From: Epiperipatus broadwayi
Lineage: Eukaryota; Onychophora; Udeonychophora; Euonychophora; Peripatidae
Assembly (NCBI GenBank): GCA_028023455.1
Contig: JAQFVV010000030.1
Location: 10,465,649-10,529,648 of the forward strand
Direction of reading: 5' to 3'
Length of the DNA stretch: 64,000 nt
Part shown: positions 44,841-56,999 of the stretch, one piece after another
How the letters are laid out: each line of letters begins with the position of its first letter
Numbering within the stretch: the first letter of the stretch is position 1
The notes under the pieces: generated by a model
Told to the model about the DNA's origin: nothing
Seen by the model: only the letters and a program-made list of their open reading frames with translations
Databases searched by the model: none
Position numbers and translations under genes: made by a program

Positions 44841-46189
44841 ATTGTCGGAATGGTTATAATTAAATGTTTTCTGTCTTAAATAATTTAATTTTAAAAGTTG
44901 ATCAGCTGACACGGAAAGCAAAAGTATTAATACAGGAAAATATATTATTAAAATCCATTATTTATAAAGAAAAGTAAGAATACTTTTCAGTTATGGAAAA
45001 AATAAAGCAACAACTTGTTTGTGTGTTGTGTGTGTGTGTGCAAACAAAATAAGGTCATTTTGTTAAATATCCTGCAGGCTAATTCAGAAATGAATGAAAT
45101 TTATCATTCCATTTTTTTGAATCAAAGTAATGATATAAATAAATCTTAATCTTAGTCAAGTGGTTTATTTGTAGTAATCGATAACATAAGTAAAGATATT
45201 ATTATAAAGGATAAAATTAAAAAGAATATTAAAGGCCAAAATCTGTTTCTCATTCCTACGCAATCGAAGAATAAAATGTTAGAACTTTTAATAAAGATAA
45301 AAATGTAATAATCTTGGAAAATAATTATAGTGTTAATATGGATCTAAAAAATATTGTACTTTGTGAACGGGTTTTATTTTAGTTGATTAATCAAAAAAAG
45401 AATATAAAGCATGTATTAGTAAATATTAAAAAATACAAGTCTAAATATATATATAAATATATAAAAATCTAGCAATAAGAACTGGTTTCTAGATAATTTT
45501 AAAACCTAAAGATAAATATAGAAGTTTTTTTTCTTCAAAAACCTCAAATTCATGTGGATGCTTCAATAAGTAATACTGAAACGTATATAAGTGACACAAT
45601 TAATGACAATTGTTTATTATAAATTAAAAACTAAAACTAAAAATTATTTATGATTTTATATATCTGTTAAGAAAAATTATGTTAATGATTTATTGAACTA
45701 TGAGTTCTGGCCTGAAGGTGCTTCATTATATTCATGCTATGGACCATTTAACAAAGACTGATATATAACTGGATCAGAATATATTGATCAAACAAAAGTT
45801 TCAGATAGTCTTTCTGATGTACAAAAATAATAAGGGTATATATTAGGTATATCAAAATACCAGAGGATTTCATAGCAATTTCATTAATCTTTATCACACA
45901 ATCTTAATTGAAAATTATGATAATAGAATCATGATTAAATAGTCATTATTTGGATAGTCAACTTATTGATAGAACGTACTAGGTTCTCACAAAATCAATG
46001 TTCTTGAATCAGGGAGTATAAGTGTTCTCATAACACTAAAAAAAATGTTTTTAGTGACATTACTACTGAGATTAATATTATTGACTCTATTTGGGTTGAG
46101 GTTTCACTATCACACAATTAATTATTATTTGGTAATTTATATATTCTTTCAAATATATTAAGTCAACTGCACTTAGCATTTTTAGCTTT

Positions 46190-46546
46190 AAACCATAAAA
46201 CATCACATGATCACAAAAATGTATGGGTATTGAACTGAGTTCAGCACTACATATCTATATAAGCTAATGAGCTTAGATTGAAAATACTATTGTTGAAAAT
46301 TTTATTCTCATAGTTTTATAGTTAAGAAGAGATAAAAGGTTACTGCTGTAGGGTTGTATTAGATCCTAAGATCTAGGTGCAGTGCTCTCAGATCCAAGGC
46401 TCCTCACTGACAAGGCCACAAGCCAGAAACTAGTCTGGGGATATTGGATGAGTAGGCACTAGATAGGGATTTTATTCACAAGCCTTCTGGCATCCATTGA
46501 TTACTCTGGCTTGTACTGAGTGGCTCTACTGTATGGAGAGTTTTGC
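46190..46546 (+). mobile_element. Family B element, copy B4, with 13-bp TSD
   Basis: TSD catttttagcttt at 46177-46189 and 46547-46559. The inserted 357 bp start aaaccataaaacatcacatg and end gagagttttgc, which defines the full family B unit. The hammerhead lies at 46401-46441. A perfect 13-bp TSD with no terminal inverted repeats points to target-primed or similar retroposition. Confidence 0.85.
46401..46441 (+). ncRNA. Hammerhead motif in B4 (three-base deletion in core)
   Basis: UCCUCA, then CUGA-CA (the UGA of CUGAUGA is lost), stem II GGC-cacaa-GCC, GAAA (46426-46429), CUAGU with A15.1-U16.1, triplet GUC, and UGGGGA, which pairs with UCCUCA including one wobble. Everything but the CUGAUGA box is intact. 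Confidence 0.6.
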
Positions 46547-46945
46547 CATTTTTAGCTTTGAGAATAAATTAGACTCTTACAAAAATTTTATATTATTAGT
46601 GGGAGATTTAAGATTCCATCTATCTTTGCAGCAAACAATATTTATTTGGATTATTATTTACAGAAAAATCCAAGAGTCTTAGAATTTTTTAGTATACAGT
46701 ATTTTGTTTGACTCAATTTAATTTTGTATGTAATAGTTTTAATAAAATATTTGATTTAGTCTTAACTAATTGTATTTATTTGGATTATGAAAAGGGCTCA
46801 CCAATAGTCACCGAGGACTAAACTTTGTTAAACAACTAATGTTAAACAAACATACTTGAATCTTTATTATGTCTCAAATTTTGAATGGAGAAACATTTGT
46901 TCTTTAAATGATATTGATAAAGCAATAGTTACCTGTAATGATACT

Positions 46946-47434
46946 TGTTGTGTTTGGTCTGAAGTACAGACCCAACCTACAGAAAAATAACACTCGTGCC
47001 AATATTATAATATAATATTTATTATATTTACAAATATATACAATACAGAATAATATAGTAATGTGAACTCTTGGATCCGAGTCTTCACAATCTACTGCTT
47101 CCAGATACACCTGATAGCTTGCCTCATGGGTAGGAAGAACAACTCTTCCAGCTGTATCTGACAGTTTCCCTTGAGTTTCCAGTAGTCTTAGCAGCATCTG
47201 GTCCTTATGTGGACTTGCCTAGCTGCATGGACAAATAGCATACTGCTAGCATAAGAATGCTTACTCTTGTTTAGGTTAGCAGAGCTTCTCCTGGAGAATG
47301 TGTACCATCTTTGTAAGTTAGGGAGATGTTCTCTACCTTTTCATTCAAAAGGCTGACTATTTATTGTCATATCTCTAACCTCCTTGGAGCATTTGGATTC
47401 AGTGGTCATATTTTTTTATAGGAGAACTATAACA
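46946..47434 (+). mobile_element. Solo LTR (489 bp) with 5-bp TSD
   Basis: Begins TGTTGTG and ends TATAACA, a TG...CA inverted end. It is flanked by atact at 46941-46945 and 47435-47439. It interrupts the LINE relic, which resumes after the second atact. Strand is arbitrary. No internal region remains, so it formed by LTR-LTR recombination. Its composition is clearly less AT-rich than the surroundings. Confidence 0.8.
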
Positions 47435-47814
47435 ATACTATAATGAATATTATAGTCAGATGGATATCTATGTCTCAAACTAAAAGTAGTATGAATAAAT
47501 ATCATGTTTGATTTTCTAGTAAATGTATATTAATTATAATAAAAGTAGATACCACAAATTGGATAAAAAACAAAATCAGTGTTTTGATGGCCTAATTTTG
47601 TTAATTTTAGACAATTATTTTGATATGAAGAAAAAGTCTGTCATTATTAATATATTGATAATATGCAGAGAAATATTAGATAGAATCCAAAACGTTTATA
47701 GCCACATGTTAGAGGTTTATTGGCTTCAATTTTAAATCAATGAATAATATTTCAAATAGCTCTTTAAATGCAGATAATTTAAGAAAACAATTTTATTGTA
47801 ACCAAATTAATTAA

Positions 47815-48150
47815 TATATATATGTGCTCTGTGCACAGATAATGAAGCTATTAAACATAAGTAAAATTATCAAAAGTTACCACCAAGCACTTTCGGGACA
47901 GTTTATAGTCCCATATTCATAGCGACTTGTATTTGGTTAAGAACTGTAATGTTAATGCAAATTTATGAAAATTCATATGAAGATGCTACATAGACCATTT
48001 TCGAGACAGAGAAAAGCAAGCCTCTCTTCTATTAATTGCTTCTGGGTTGCTTACAATGTAGTAAGCTTCCCTGACTTTGCATTTAATATCATTTATTTCA
48101 AAGCAAATTTTGTGGCCACATGTGATGAAATTTCTGTTGTTAGTCATATT
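47815..48150. repeat. Family C single-arm copy inside the LINE relic
   Basis: Shares catattcatagc, an atgcaaatttat..catatgaagat segment, agcaagcctctcttctatt (corresponding to agcatgattccttctggtt in the palindrome) and gactttgcatttaatatcat with the palindrome at 21.3-21.9 kb. TA-rich left border. Boundaries are approximate. Confidence 0.5.
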
Positions 48151-48159
48151 AATTTACAG

Positions 48160-48850
48160 ATATTTTTTGGATAGAGATATCAAATGGTGATATACATAAT
48201 GCTATTAAAGATATAAAAGATAATAAATCCATTTTTATTTATGATATTTCTACATTCACTATTAAAGATTTTGAAGAGCTTATTCTGCATTGAGCCATAT
48301 ACTCTCGTTACTCTGATATTTATAAATTATTTAGAATTGTTCCAATTTGGAAGGAGTTTTAAAATTATCCAAAAACAATAGACTAATATCAATGTTATGC
48401 TGTATTTAAAAATTTTTAAAGATGTGTACATAATTTTCTATTATTTTAAGTTAAGATATGTATATCCAATTTACAAGATGAATTTATTTCAAACAGATCA
48501 GTAGAGACAATAATGTCTGATCATATAGCTAATACTATAAATAAAAATGTATTTTGATCCTAATAAGGCTTTTGATATGGTAAATCATAGCATTTTATTA
48601 TCTAAATTAGATTATCTGCATTTTTCTTTCTCTATTTTATTTTAATTTAAATCCTATTGAACTGAACATCCAAATTAAGATTATAAGAATTAAAAATCTA
48701 AAATTTACTAATACAAAATTGGAGTTCCTCAAGAAAGCACTATTAGACCTATTTTATTTTCATTATATACTTATGATATATCTCAAACTGTTATTTCTTA
48801 GGATTGATGATCTATCTGATCATTTAAGGTTGCAGAGTTTTATAAATAAC
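48160..48850 (+). pseudogene. LINE reverse-transcriptase remnant
   Basis: In order: NGDIHNAIKDIKDNKS (start of the RT region), VPIWKEF and PKTIDXYQ (finger motifs), DPNKAFDMVNHSILLSKLDYL-like block near 48555-48620 (motif A, catalytic Asp first), and IGVPQESTIRPILFSLYT near 48718-48775 (motif B; the Gly after Gln is changed). The YADD box is not legible. Stops and frame changes are frequent. Confidence 0.65.
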
Positions 48851-49063
48851 TTTTATGTATTTGGTGTAAATAAAATCAGATAATTGTTAATATTAAGAAA
48901 ATATTCATTGTCTCATTTTATAATAAAACATTACTCAGGTTGTTTTTCATTATTCTATCAATAATTTTTTATTTCTAAAAAGAATAGGATAAAGGATTTA
49001 GGAATCTAGTTTAATAGTAAATGTCTTTTTTTAACCACCATCAATGAAATTATTTCTAAAATA

Positions 49064-50074
49064 CAAGGGGGATCCCAAAATAACCAAAATCGTTTTCTGG
49101 TAAGTGCACCTGCAGTCATACATACATGCACCTCTTGCAGGCATCCATTTCTATCAATCTACTAAATTATGTTACTGTGTCAAAATGTACCATGTTACAC
49201 ATTTTTTGTAAAGTGCATTTTGCACATTTGGCAATTTTTTGTAATGATGGAAAAGTTGGAATAATGTGAAATTCTGTTTTCTTTTTTTCTCATGTGTCAT
49301 AGCATCAGCCAGGAAGCGAACCTGCTAACCTGGGACAACTGCTTGTAAAGTAGCTGTCACTGACCTCTCGACCACCAATGCTTGACAAATTCTGTTTTTT
49401 TTTTAGGAAAAATAGCAGGCAAAACAATTATAATGCTTGAAACAAACTACAAAAAAGCTATTCTGGAGATAAACTGAGTTTGCAAATGATTTAATGGAAT
49501 TGTCAAATTCACTGCATCTCAAAAAAGTGTAGCTGGTGAAGCCCAATGTTAAGATAATGCTGTTATTTTTTTATTGATACAAATGGCAATTTTCTCTCAA
49601 AATTAGTTCTTAATGGTCGGAGGTTTTATCTATAAGTTCTGAAACATTTGTATGATATGGTAAACTGTAAATATCCAATTTTGTGGTGAAGTGAGAAGTA
49701 CAAGCTTCCCCATGACAATTTCTCTGTGGACAGTTTGGAGTATAGAACAATTTTTTAATTAAATTCATTATGACCCAATTTATTTATCAATAATATTCAT
49801 TTGATCTCTAAATATATAAATTCGTTTTATTCTCTCGAATGAAAAAATACCTTTTTGTTTCTGACTTAAAAATGGTGGGGGGGGGGGATGAGACAGATGT
49901 CAAAAGACTTCCCTTTATAAGTATTTTTGGACTAGTAGATAAAGCAAAATACATATTTAGATTGGTGAATTGTATTATATAAAGAGTACTTTGAAGGAGA
50001 TTAAATATAAAATACTTAAAGATAAAGAAACAATTTTTATTATAAATGTGCAGTTATTTTTGGGTCTCCCCTCA
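49064..50074 (+). mobile_element. Mariner-type element remnant with TA duplication
   Basis: Left end CAAGGGGGATCCCAAAATAACC. Right end, reverse-complemented: TGAGGGGAGACCCAAAAATAAC. They form inverted repeats of mariner type, with TA at 49062-49063 and 50075-50076. Inside, interrupted by a SINE, are traces of the transposase N-terminus: GKIAGKTIIMLETNYKKAIL near 49405-49465. The catalytic part is not readable. Inserted into the LINE relic. Confidence 0.75.
49275..49385 (-). mobile_element. tRNA-Val-like-headed SINE inside the mariner
   Basis: Minus strand: leader GTCAAG, body GCATTGGTGGTCGAGAGG..., loop TTTACAA, B-box region GCAGGTTCGCTTCCTGGC, tail TATGACACATGAGA and A-run. The TSD aaattctgtttt occurs on both sides (about 49263-49274 and 49386-49397). 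It is the youngest layer in this nest. Confidence 0.8.
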
Positions 50075-50719
50075 TAAAATATAATTACTGAGATTATAGC
50101 AAGGTCAAAAGGTTTTACATAAGCAATCATGCATTTATTTACTTTATGCAATATTTGTTCCTAAAATTAATTATTATTCTCTTGTTTAGAATTCTAACAC
50201 CTGTTATGAAGATAGTTTACAGAATATAATGAAAAGGTACTCTAGTATGTAGGTTTACAACTACCTGCAGATAATGAAACACATCTTATAAAAAAAAAAA
50301 TGTTTAATGATGTAATTTTTCAAAGCAAAATTATTTTATGTAAATTTGATATACCAGAATTTATTCATAATATAAATTATAGAATTTTTAATATACAGAA
50401 AAATAATTGTTAGACAAAATCATAATTGGAATGTCTATATTGTATAATAAAGGGAATGTAGATTAATTTTTGGTTTGTAAAAACTGTGCTAAACTTGGAT
50501 TGTTACTAATTTGTTGCTACATGCTATACAAAATTGAATTGAATATCTTCTGATTACCATTGAAAGTATTTGAAGTGATACAATATAAAAACCTTTGCAG
50601 CTACCCCTCTCAGTAATATACCTGTCAAGTAATTATGTTATCATCAAATATAAAAATAAATAAAAATTTGAAATTGAAAGCAAATATACACATATTACTT
50701 TTAAAGTGTTTTAAAACAG

Positions 50720-50937
50720 GCAAAACTCACTATACGTATTGTCACACACAGCAAGCTAGAGTAATTAATGGATGCCAGAAGGATTGTACATAAAATCCCC
50801 ATCTAGTGCCTACTCATCCAATATCCCCAGACTAGTTTCTGGCTTGTAGATATTGGCTGAGTAGAAACTAGCCTTCTAGCATCCATTGATTACTCTAGCT
50901 TGCTGAGTGTGGCAATATGTATAGTGAGTTTTGCCTT
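50720..50937. mobile_element. Family B fold-back miniature with 11-bp TSD
   Basis: A 218-bp palindrome: gcaaaactcactatac...on the left and ...gtatagtgagttttgc on the right. It retains only the hammerhead 3' half (CAGAAAC, UAGUC, minus strand near 50825-50850). TSD ttttaaaacag at 50709-50719 and 50938-50948, so it inserted as a palindrome or arose during insertion. Confidence 0.75.
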
Positions 50938-51314
50938 TTTTAAAACAGTTATACACAAGCATAAGAAGTGGTGTTTATGTGATGTTTATTGGATACTTTT
51001 AAAGTGAATGGATATAATAGTAATGCAGCTAAATTAAATGACTTAATGATTAAATGAAAGCTTAAATGCATCCAATCACATCATTTATGGTAACCTTAAT
51101 TTTTCATATTTTTTTAATTGCTGAATGTAAAATCTCATTTAAATAAAGTATAGAATTATCATAATGCTTTACAAATTTTGCATTATTTATTTTATATGGC
51201 AATCAACAGAATAATTATCTCCGAAATAATGTTGTACTATACGGCTCTATTTCTTCATACATGCCAATACTAACAAATAGTTCAATAAAAATGTATAAAA
51301 TAATAAATGAATAA

Positions 51315-51484
51315 CAAGGCAAAACTCTCTATACAGTAGTGCCACCCTGTGCCAAACAGAGTAATCAATGAATGCCAGAAGGCTTGTGCATAAAATCCCT
51401 ATCTAGTGCCTATAGTTTCTGGCTTTACTGTATAGAGAGTTTTTCCTTGTTTAATAACAATTATATGGTGATCGTGTGATGATT
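51315..51484. mobile_element. Family B fold-back miniature with 15-bp TSD
   Basis: TSD ataataaatgaataa at 51300-51314 and 51485-51499. The insert holds ggcaaaactctctatacagta and its inverse, then the family B terminal tail in reverse (atggtgatcgtgtgatg). The internal hammerhead region is deleted. Confidence 0.75.
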
Positions 51485-51526
51485 ATAATAAATGAATAAA
51501 CTATCTTCATTTGTAATTCTAATATA

Positions 51527-51612
51527 ATTTTCCAGTTTTCCTTATAACAATTGTAATTCAAACATAAACACTTTCCATATGTGTGCTAAGACAAGCTTAT
51601 TTACTCTTTACC
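51527..51612 (+). repeat. Short dispersed repeat (partner at 54815-54900)
   Basis: agttttccttataRcaatt, ataaacacttt and agcttatttaYtc occur in the same order in both places. Confidence 0.6.
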
Positions 51613-51739
51613 ATAGTATGCTTAATTCATTTAACATTATGAGCGTAGCATGCTTTCAACTAGCTTATGGTCATAATCGTAGCTGAAACAATTGAAGTGA
51701 AATATAAAGTTGTAATTATTTATTAAGTGCACAGGAAGT

Positions 51740-51990
51740 ATATGTAAATACTTTTAAGATAGGCTTTAAGTTGTATCAAATGTGCCTTGAAATTTTTATA
51801 ATAGTCAAGCAAAATGTAATTAAGTCAATTTACATAATCCACTTTTTTGAAAGAGAGGCATGTGATTCTTCCTTATTTATGGTGTGCATATTATCAACAA
51901 TGTACCAAGTCTTTCTTTGACTTTGTGTTTCACATTATTTTAAAACAGATGGTGCTAACCACAGTAGGTTTGAAGATGTGGTCTTGTTTG
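51740..51990. repeat. Family C single-arm copy
   Basis: Diverged match to the palindrome: taagataggctt, gcatgtgattcttccttatttat and ttgactttgtgtttcacatta segments. The 99-codon frame starting at 51847 crosses it and is not supported as a gene. Confidence 0.45.
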
Positions 51991-52369
51991 TTTTTATGCT
52001 CTAAAAATACAGCGATACCTGTGCTGGGCTACTCTCATTGTAAGGTTTTCTTAGGATTCACCAAAGTAAAGAGCATTGCTAATTTGTGTTATTGCATGCA
52101 ATCTTTGTATATACTGGGGAACTGCTCTGGGGCAACTTATTTTTAGTATTGTTTATTAAGTGATTTAGGGTTGGATAGATGTGAAAGCTTACTCTGTATG
52201 TTTCAGAACAATTCTTGGTTGTTTTGAATTACATTGGGTATATAGAAAATCAATAACCAGAGTTGTCTCCTGTTAGTGTGGGTCTGTTTGTAATTATAGA
52301 ATAGAATGTGTAAATCATCTTAAGGAGCACCCTGTATTTGTATCTTATATTTATAAGTCCTTGATATAT

Positions 52370-54305
52370 ATTGTAACCGGGCGCTTTATCATCCGATCAC
52401 ATAGGGATTGTGATTCCGAAACAAACATGACATAGCGTAAAGCTTTATTTATTTTCTTCTATCGATAACTGTTCACTATCAATACAAGGGGGCGCCAGAT
52501 ACGATGATTTAATTATAATTTAACTTCTCGCATCACCTTACGTCATGTCAAAACGATTTCGAAGTCTAATCCCGCCCACAAGCTCAAACTCCCAGCATGG
52601 ACCAATAGGGTCACTCAGGGTCGCGATGTAATTGTTTCAAAATTACTATTATGGTAAAGGACGCTATGATAACCAATGGAGAAGACGCTTGATTAACTAA
52701 CTGATCAATCCAAGCATTGGACCATGTCATTGGTTATTTGGGACCAATGCGATTATTCGTCTATATCTCTAAACAATTAGAAGCTTATAAGATCATCCCC
52801 CCTATATCATACCGTCCGGTAGAATTATTTACTCCAGCTATATTTATAACTCATTGACATTTATTTATATTTTATAATAGGCCCTCCCAATTCTTAAATC
52901 TATCTTAACTACGGAATAAGTAAATAAATAAATAAATAAACATCGTGACTTACGGCACGATGTTTTAAAGCAACAAGGTTTAAGAAAGATAAATCTAAAG
53001 TAATATAATTAACTATATGCATAAATGCTAACTTTATTAATAATCAAGACGAAAAACAGAATAAAGATTTAATTATAGGAAATGACTTGAGAAATGCTCG
53101 ACTTGTTTAAATACTGAACAAATTTATTTAATATAAAAAAAAGCACATTGGTTAAAAGTTTTATTTACACGCACACACACGCATTTACGCACTCGCACAG
53201 AAAAGAACATATTATATATCGTAAAATATGGATGATAGAATATAAATTTCTTTTTTTTTCATTTTTTTATATTACATTTTTGAAGGTGTTATAAATTATA
53301 AGATAATAATTAGGGTCAAAGTTCATATTTGAAAAGTCCTGAGATTTAAATTTTAGGAATTGCATAGTGTTTGATTTTACGAAGGTTGAGATTACAATAA
53401 TAAGTTACAATAATAAGTTTTAAATATAATGAATTACGGAATATTTTATAGCTTAATTTGCGAAATCAAAGTTAGTTAATTATGAGATTGCCTTTTTTAA
53501 AAGTTTACGTATGGAATGAATGAAAGCATAAAAAATATAAAGTGTTTACCTAGGATTTTGGCTTATTCTTCCGCTGCTTCTACTTAAGTGGAGGTTTGAA
53601 CATGGAAGATGATGTTTCCATAAGAAGGTTGTTCATTTCTTTTAAAGTTGAGCGTATTAAATCAGGGTGATTCATGTATTTCACGGAACATTATTGAACT
53701 GGTTGGAGCACTAATTTTAGATGGTAATATTGTTAAGTATTCATAGCGACGGAGATGTTCTGGTGGCGGAGCGTCGATCAATCACTGAAAGGTTTCCTAG
53801 CCCCTCATGACAGTCGACGCTCTAAATATTAATTTAATATCGATCATCTTGAAAACAGGTAGCACAAACGAAGTAATTTGAATTAAATTGAATTTTGAGA
53901 AAGTTGAACAAAAACTTGATAATCTGACTTAGCTTCTCTTAATTAATTTTTTTCAATTCCTCATAATAAATTTTTTGCTTGATATTTATATGGGTTGGAT
54001 CTTATCTGAGGATCGAATCTCCCCCCAGAGTTCCATGTTCTTAGAGTTGTCGTTGGGGTCCGTGTCAATCCATGTGCTTAAGGCAATCTTATGTTTAGGC
54101 AATCTCATATTGCAATCTCAGTTAACAAACTTATATTCATTCACACCTTGGATGCATACGTGTGCGTGTCTTACGAGAACAATGTAATTTACATTAGCTA
54201 AAAGTCGAGCATTTAATCTTTCTCAAAATCATTTCTATAAGCTTTTACTTTTACTACAATTATAATTTTAAAATATCCCTTTTTAGTTACCCCCGCGGCA
54301 TATAC
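52370..54305. other. Less AT-rich block, possible decayed LTR element
   Basis: Begins TTGTAACCGGGCGC after TA-rich DNA and includes ggcgccagat (52490), gcgacggagatg and gcggagcgtcg (53750-53775) and gttacccccgcggc (54288). CpG and GC are much higher than elsewhere. No long frame or second LTR seen. On the minus strand the first 80 bp contain AATAAA before ...CCGGTTACA, like an LTR 3' end. Host regulatory DNA is an alternative. Confidence 0.3.
52941..52962. repeat. Perfect 7-bp stem hairpin
   Basis: catcgtg-acttacgg-cacgatg, in the GC-richer block. Confidence 0.7.
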
Positions 54306-54537
54306 AAGTATAAATTATTTATTGATATTTATAATGGCATATTATTTTTCATTTTAGAGAATATTATTTTAGTAAATTATGTTAAAGCCTTAAACTATTT
54401 AATTAGACATATTAATATTTTATTTTACAAATGTATTTTAGAAAGTATGGAAAGAAAACTATATCTATTTTTTATCCTAAGTTGTAAGAAAATAAAAATA
54501 GAGTATTTTACATTGCTTGAGTGTGTGTGTGTTTACA

Positions 54538-54560
54538 TATACCGACTTTGTCTCGGTATA
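54538..54560. repeat. Perfect 8-bp stem hairpin after a GT run
   Basis: tataccga-ctttgtc-tcggtata, directly following (GT)n and tttaca. No partner copy noticed. Confidence 0.7.
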
Positions 54561-54814
54561 ATATGTGTATGTTGATTTTCCAGTCTGATTCAAATTTTTA
54601 TAGGTTGTGATTTTAGTGAGGAAATGCTTTGAAGCCTGTGAATTTATGTGTGATATCTGTTAATGATTCTGGGTGTATTAAACCTTGAACTTGAACAGGT
54701 TTGACAATCATTTTGCATTTCAAGGGATTACCATCTCACTAGTTATTTAAATAAAGAAACTTTATGCCTTTTATCATGTCTTCATGTTTGATAGTCCACT
54801 GTAGTAATGACTTC

Positions 54815-54900
54815 CAGTTATTTCTAGTTTTCCTTATAGCAATTATAATTCAAAAATAAACACTTTTAATGTAAGTACTAAGAAGAGCTTATTTATTCAT
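54815..54900 (+). repeat. Short dispersed repeat (partner at 51527-51612)
   Basis: Same blocks as the partner, with about 80% identity by eye. Confidence 0.6.
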
Positions 54901-56980
54901 TTGGGTAAATAATAATTAATTTCCCAATACCATGATATAACTAACTTTTTATTAAGGACAATTTTATTTAGTCCAATTGACCAACCTAAGCTATTTCTTT
55001 TATATTGTTAATATTTCATTTGTTTGTGCTTATTTGGAATAAATAATTTAAAATTGTGTTATATATCGAGAAATCAGATCAAACAAATTATAACATTTGA
55101 CTAGAATATATTAATAACATAAACTCAAAGTATATATTATGAGAAAGAATAGCATTAAAAACCCATATGATTAATATTTATAATGGTTAATATTATAACC
55201 AAATTTTATTTCTATATCTATTTCATAGTAAGTGATTATTTTAATAGATCATGTTTTCAATGAAAAGATGGAACTTAAACTTTATATATTGTAGTCAAAT
55301 ATGCATGATCATCAAAACTAATGCTAAGAGTCAGGCAGTAACCACTAATTTACATGTCTCTATGTAACACATGTACAAATATTATTATAAGCATTGTGAA
55401 GTCCATCATCATTATCTATATCTGCAGGAGGTACTTATGTAGCCCAGTCATGAGATTTCATGTAAGAATTAGTCTACCAATTAACTTTCTAACTGCACGA
55501 TCTCATAAAATAATATCTACATGGGGTCTTCTTATGAACTTAATTCATAAATAAATGCTAACAAGTAACGTACAAAATGGCAACCTTTAACATTATTTAG
55601 TGGAAATAAACAAACATGTAGTTGTGGTTTTTTTGCAAGAAATGATATTGCAACATCTAAACGTTTAGCTATATATATTTATTTCAATAAAAAAAGCAAA
55701 AGATTGTTTCTTATAATCTTTGAGGTGAACTGGAGGTTTTTATGTCCTAAAAAATGTAAACAAAAGTGTAGCTATGATTTATATCCAAAATGTTTATATC
55801 TGGCAGCTCACATATTAGTAAATGATCTCCTTTTCAAAATAGTGAATGACTGCATCATTCTCAGTAGCAGACAGTTCCCAAATTTTAATCATTTCATGGG
55901 ATAAAAGTCATTTGAAAAATTCACTCAGCAGGAATTAAAGCCGAGAAGTAAACCACGTGATCACTCTACTTTCACCAGATGATCGATTAGTCATCTCAGC
56001 ATTTTTTCATGACATCACAGCATACTTTAAATTGTGAAACCACATTTTGACTAACAACTTTTTCCTAATCAGGATATTATTTAATAATCACTTTAAAAAT
56101 TAATTGATTATCAATCCTTGTTGCTATGGATTTTTTTATTGTTTAGCTCAGTCTTTCACACCGGCTGCTTACTCAATATTTTTATTATAACAAATGTTGA
56201 GCTTTAAATATCAAAATAAAATCACATATAAAATTATGTATTACGGTTTAAATATAAAAAAAGCACCAATAAATAAGTAATAAATAAAAAGATCATATCA
56301 CAAATAATTTTAAAAACACAAAAAAAAAATATGATGTAAACACGTCTAGTAATTTTATATGTGACTATTTTAATTATTAATATTAATAAAGGCAAATACT
56401 TTAATATAAACTAATATCATTGTAAAACATACATCATATATATATATAATCATCATAATATTATCACTGCCATTTTCAAATCTCACAATCATAAACAAAT
56501 GCATATTCCAAAAAAAGAAAAAGACAATGAACTAAATAACATTAACAACAACTAACTACAACAATAACCTATATACAAACTCCCATATCAAAGCTAAATC
56601 AAAAGTTTTCTTCTCGTTTTTTAAGAACAATGATACTAAAGATAGAAAGGGTGGATCTTTCCATTCTTTACAACATCTTTCCATTAACAAAAAAATAATA
56701 TTTTTACATACAAACAATTACATATAATGATAGTAACAGTAACTCCTAAAATTAATTAACTAATTACACACCTTTCCCTCAATTATTTATGGGTGGCCTT
56801 TCTCATTTAAATAAACTTATTTCAACAACAAATAAATAAATATAAGTTCTGAAACATATATTATATATACAAAAGCATATAATTCTAATTACTTGCATCC
56901 CCCCCCCCACAAAAATATACATATGGACATACAGTTCTCATTCTTATCATACAACAACATTTAATCCAGGATGGTACTAG
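54900..56980. other. AT-rich non-coding DNA
   Basis: Nothing recognised. A run of nine C lies at about 56899-56908. Confidence 0.5.
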
Positions 56981-56999
56981 GAACTTCTATTTTCCCAAG

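Larger units (their letters stand above)
46085..46830 (+). pseudogene. LINE endonuclease domain remnant (split by family B and near the solo LTR)
   Basis: Before the family B insertion the frame reads IIDSIWVEVSLSHN, like the 'sIWv' block of LINE endonucleases. After it come FILLVGDLRFH, corresponding to the GDFN.H active-site block, and NKIFDLVLTN, corresponding to the 'LDLVlTn' block, then EKGSPIVTED. Asn of GDFN has become Arg. This order is diagnostic of an EN domain even though single frames are short. Confidence 0.65.
44850..50690 (+). mobile_element. Old LINE relic (endonuclease plus RT), split by at least four insertions
   Basis: Recognisable pieces lie in the expected order on the plus strand. 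Possible ORF1 or N-terminal region: 44900-45900, very decayed. Apurinic-type endonuclease traces: DSIWVEVSLSHN near 46085, ILLVGDLRFH near 46590, FDLVLTN near 46755. RT traces: 48180-48800. Possible C-terminal region: 50100-50640. Interrupting elements are family B (46190-46546), a solo LTR (46946-47434), a family C arm (47815-48150) and a mariner (49064-50074). Many stops and shifts; long dead. The clade looks CR1/Jockey-like from the order EN-RT and the NPKAFD-type motif, but this is not certain. Confidence 0.65.

Noticed and set aside
46904-47197. 97-codon minus frame
   Set aside because: Lies mostly within the solo LTR and crosses its boundary into LINE sequence.
52395-52425. Hairpin followed by CGAAAC at 52395-52420 as a ribozyme
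   Set aside because: Stem and GAAA are present, but no CUGAUGA-type box precedes it and stem III and I do not form.
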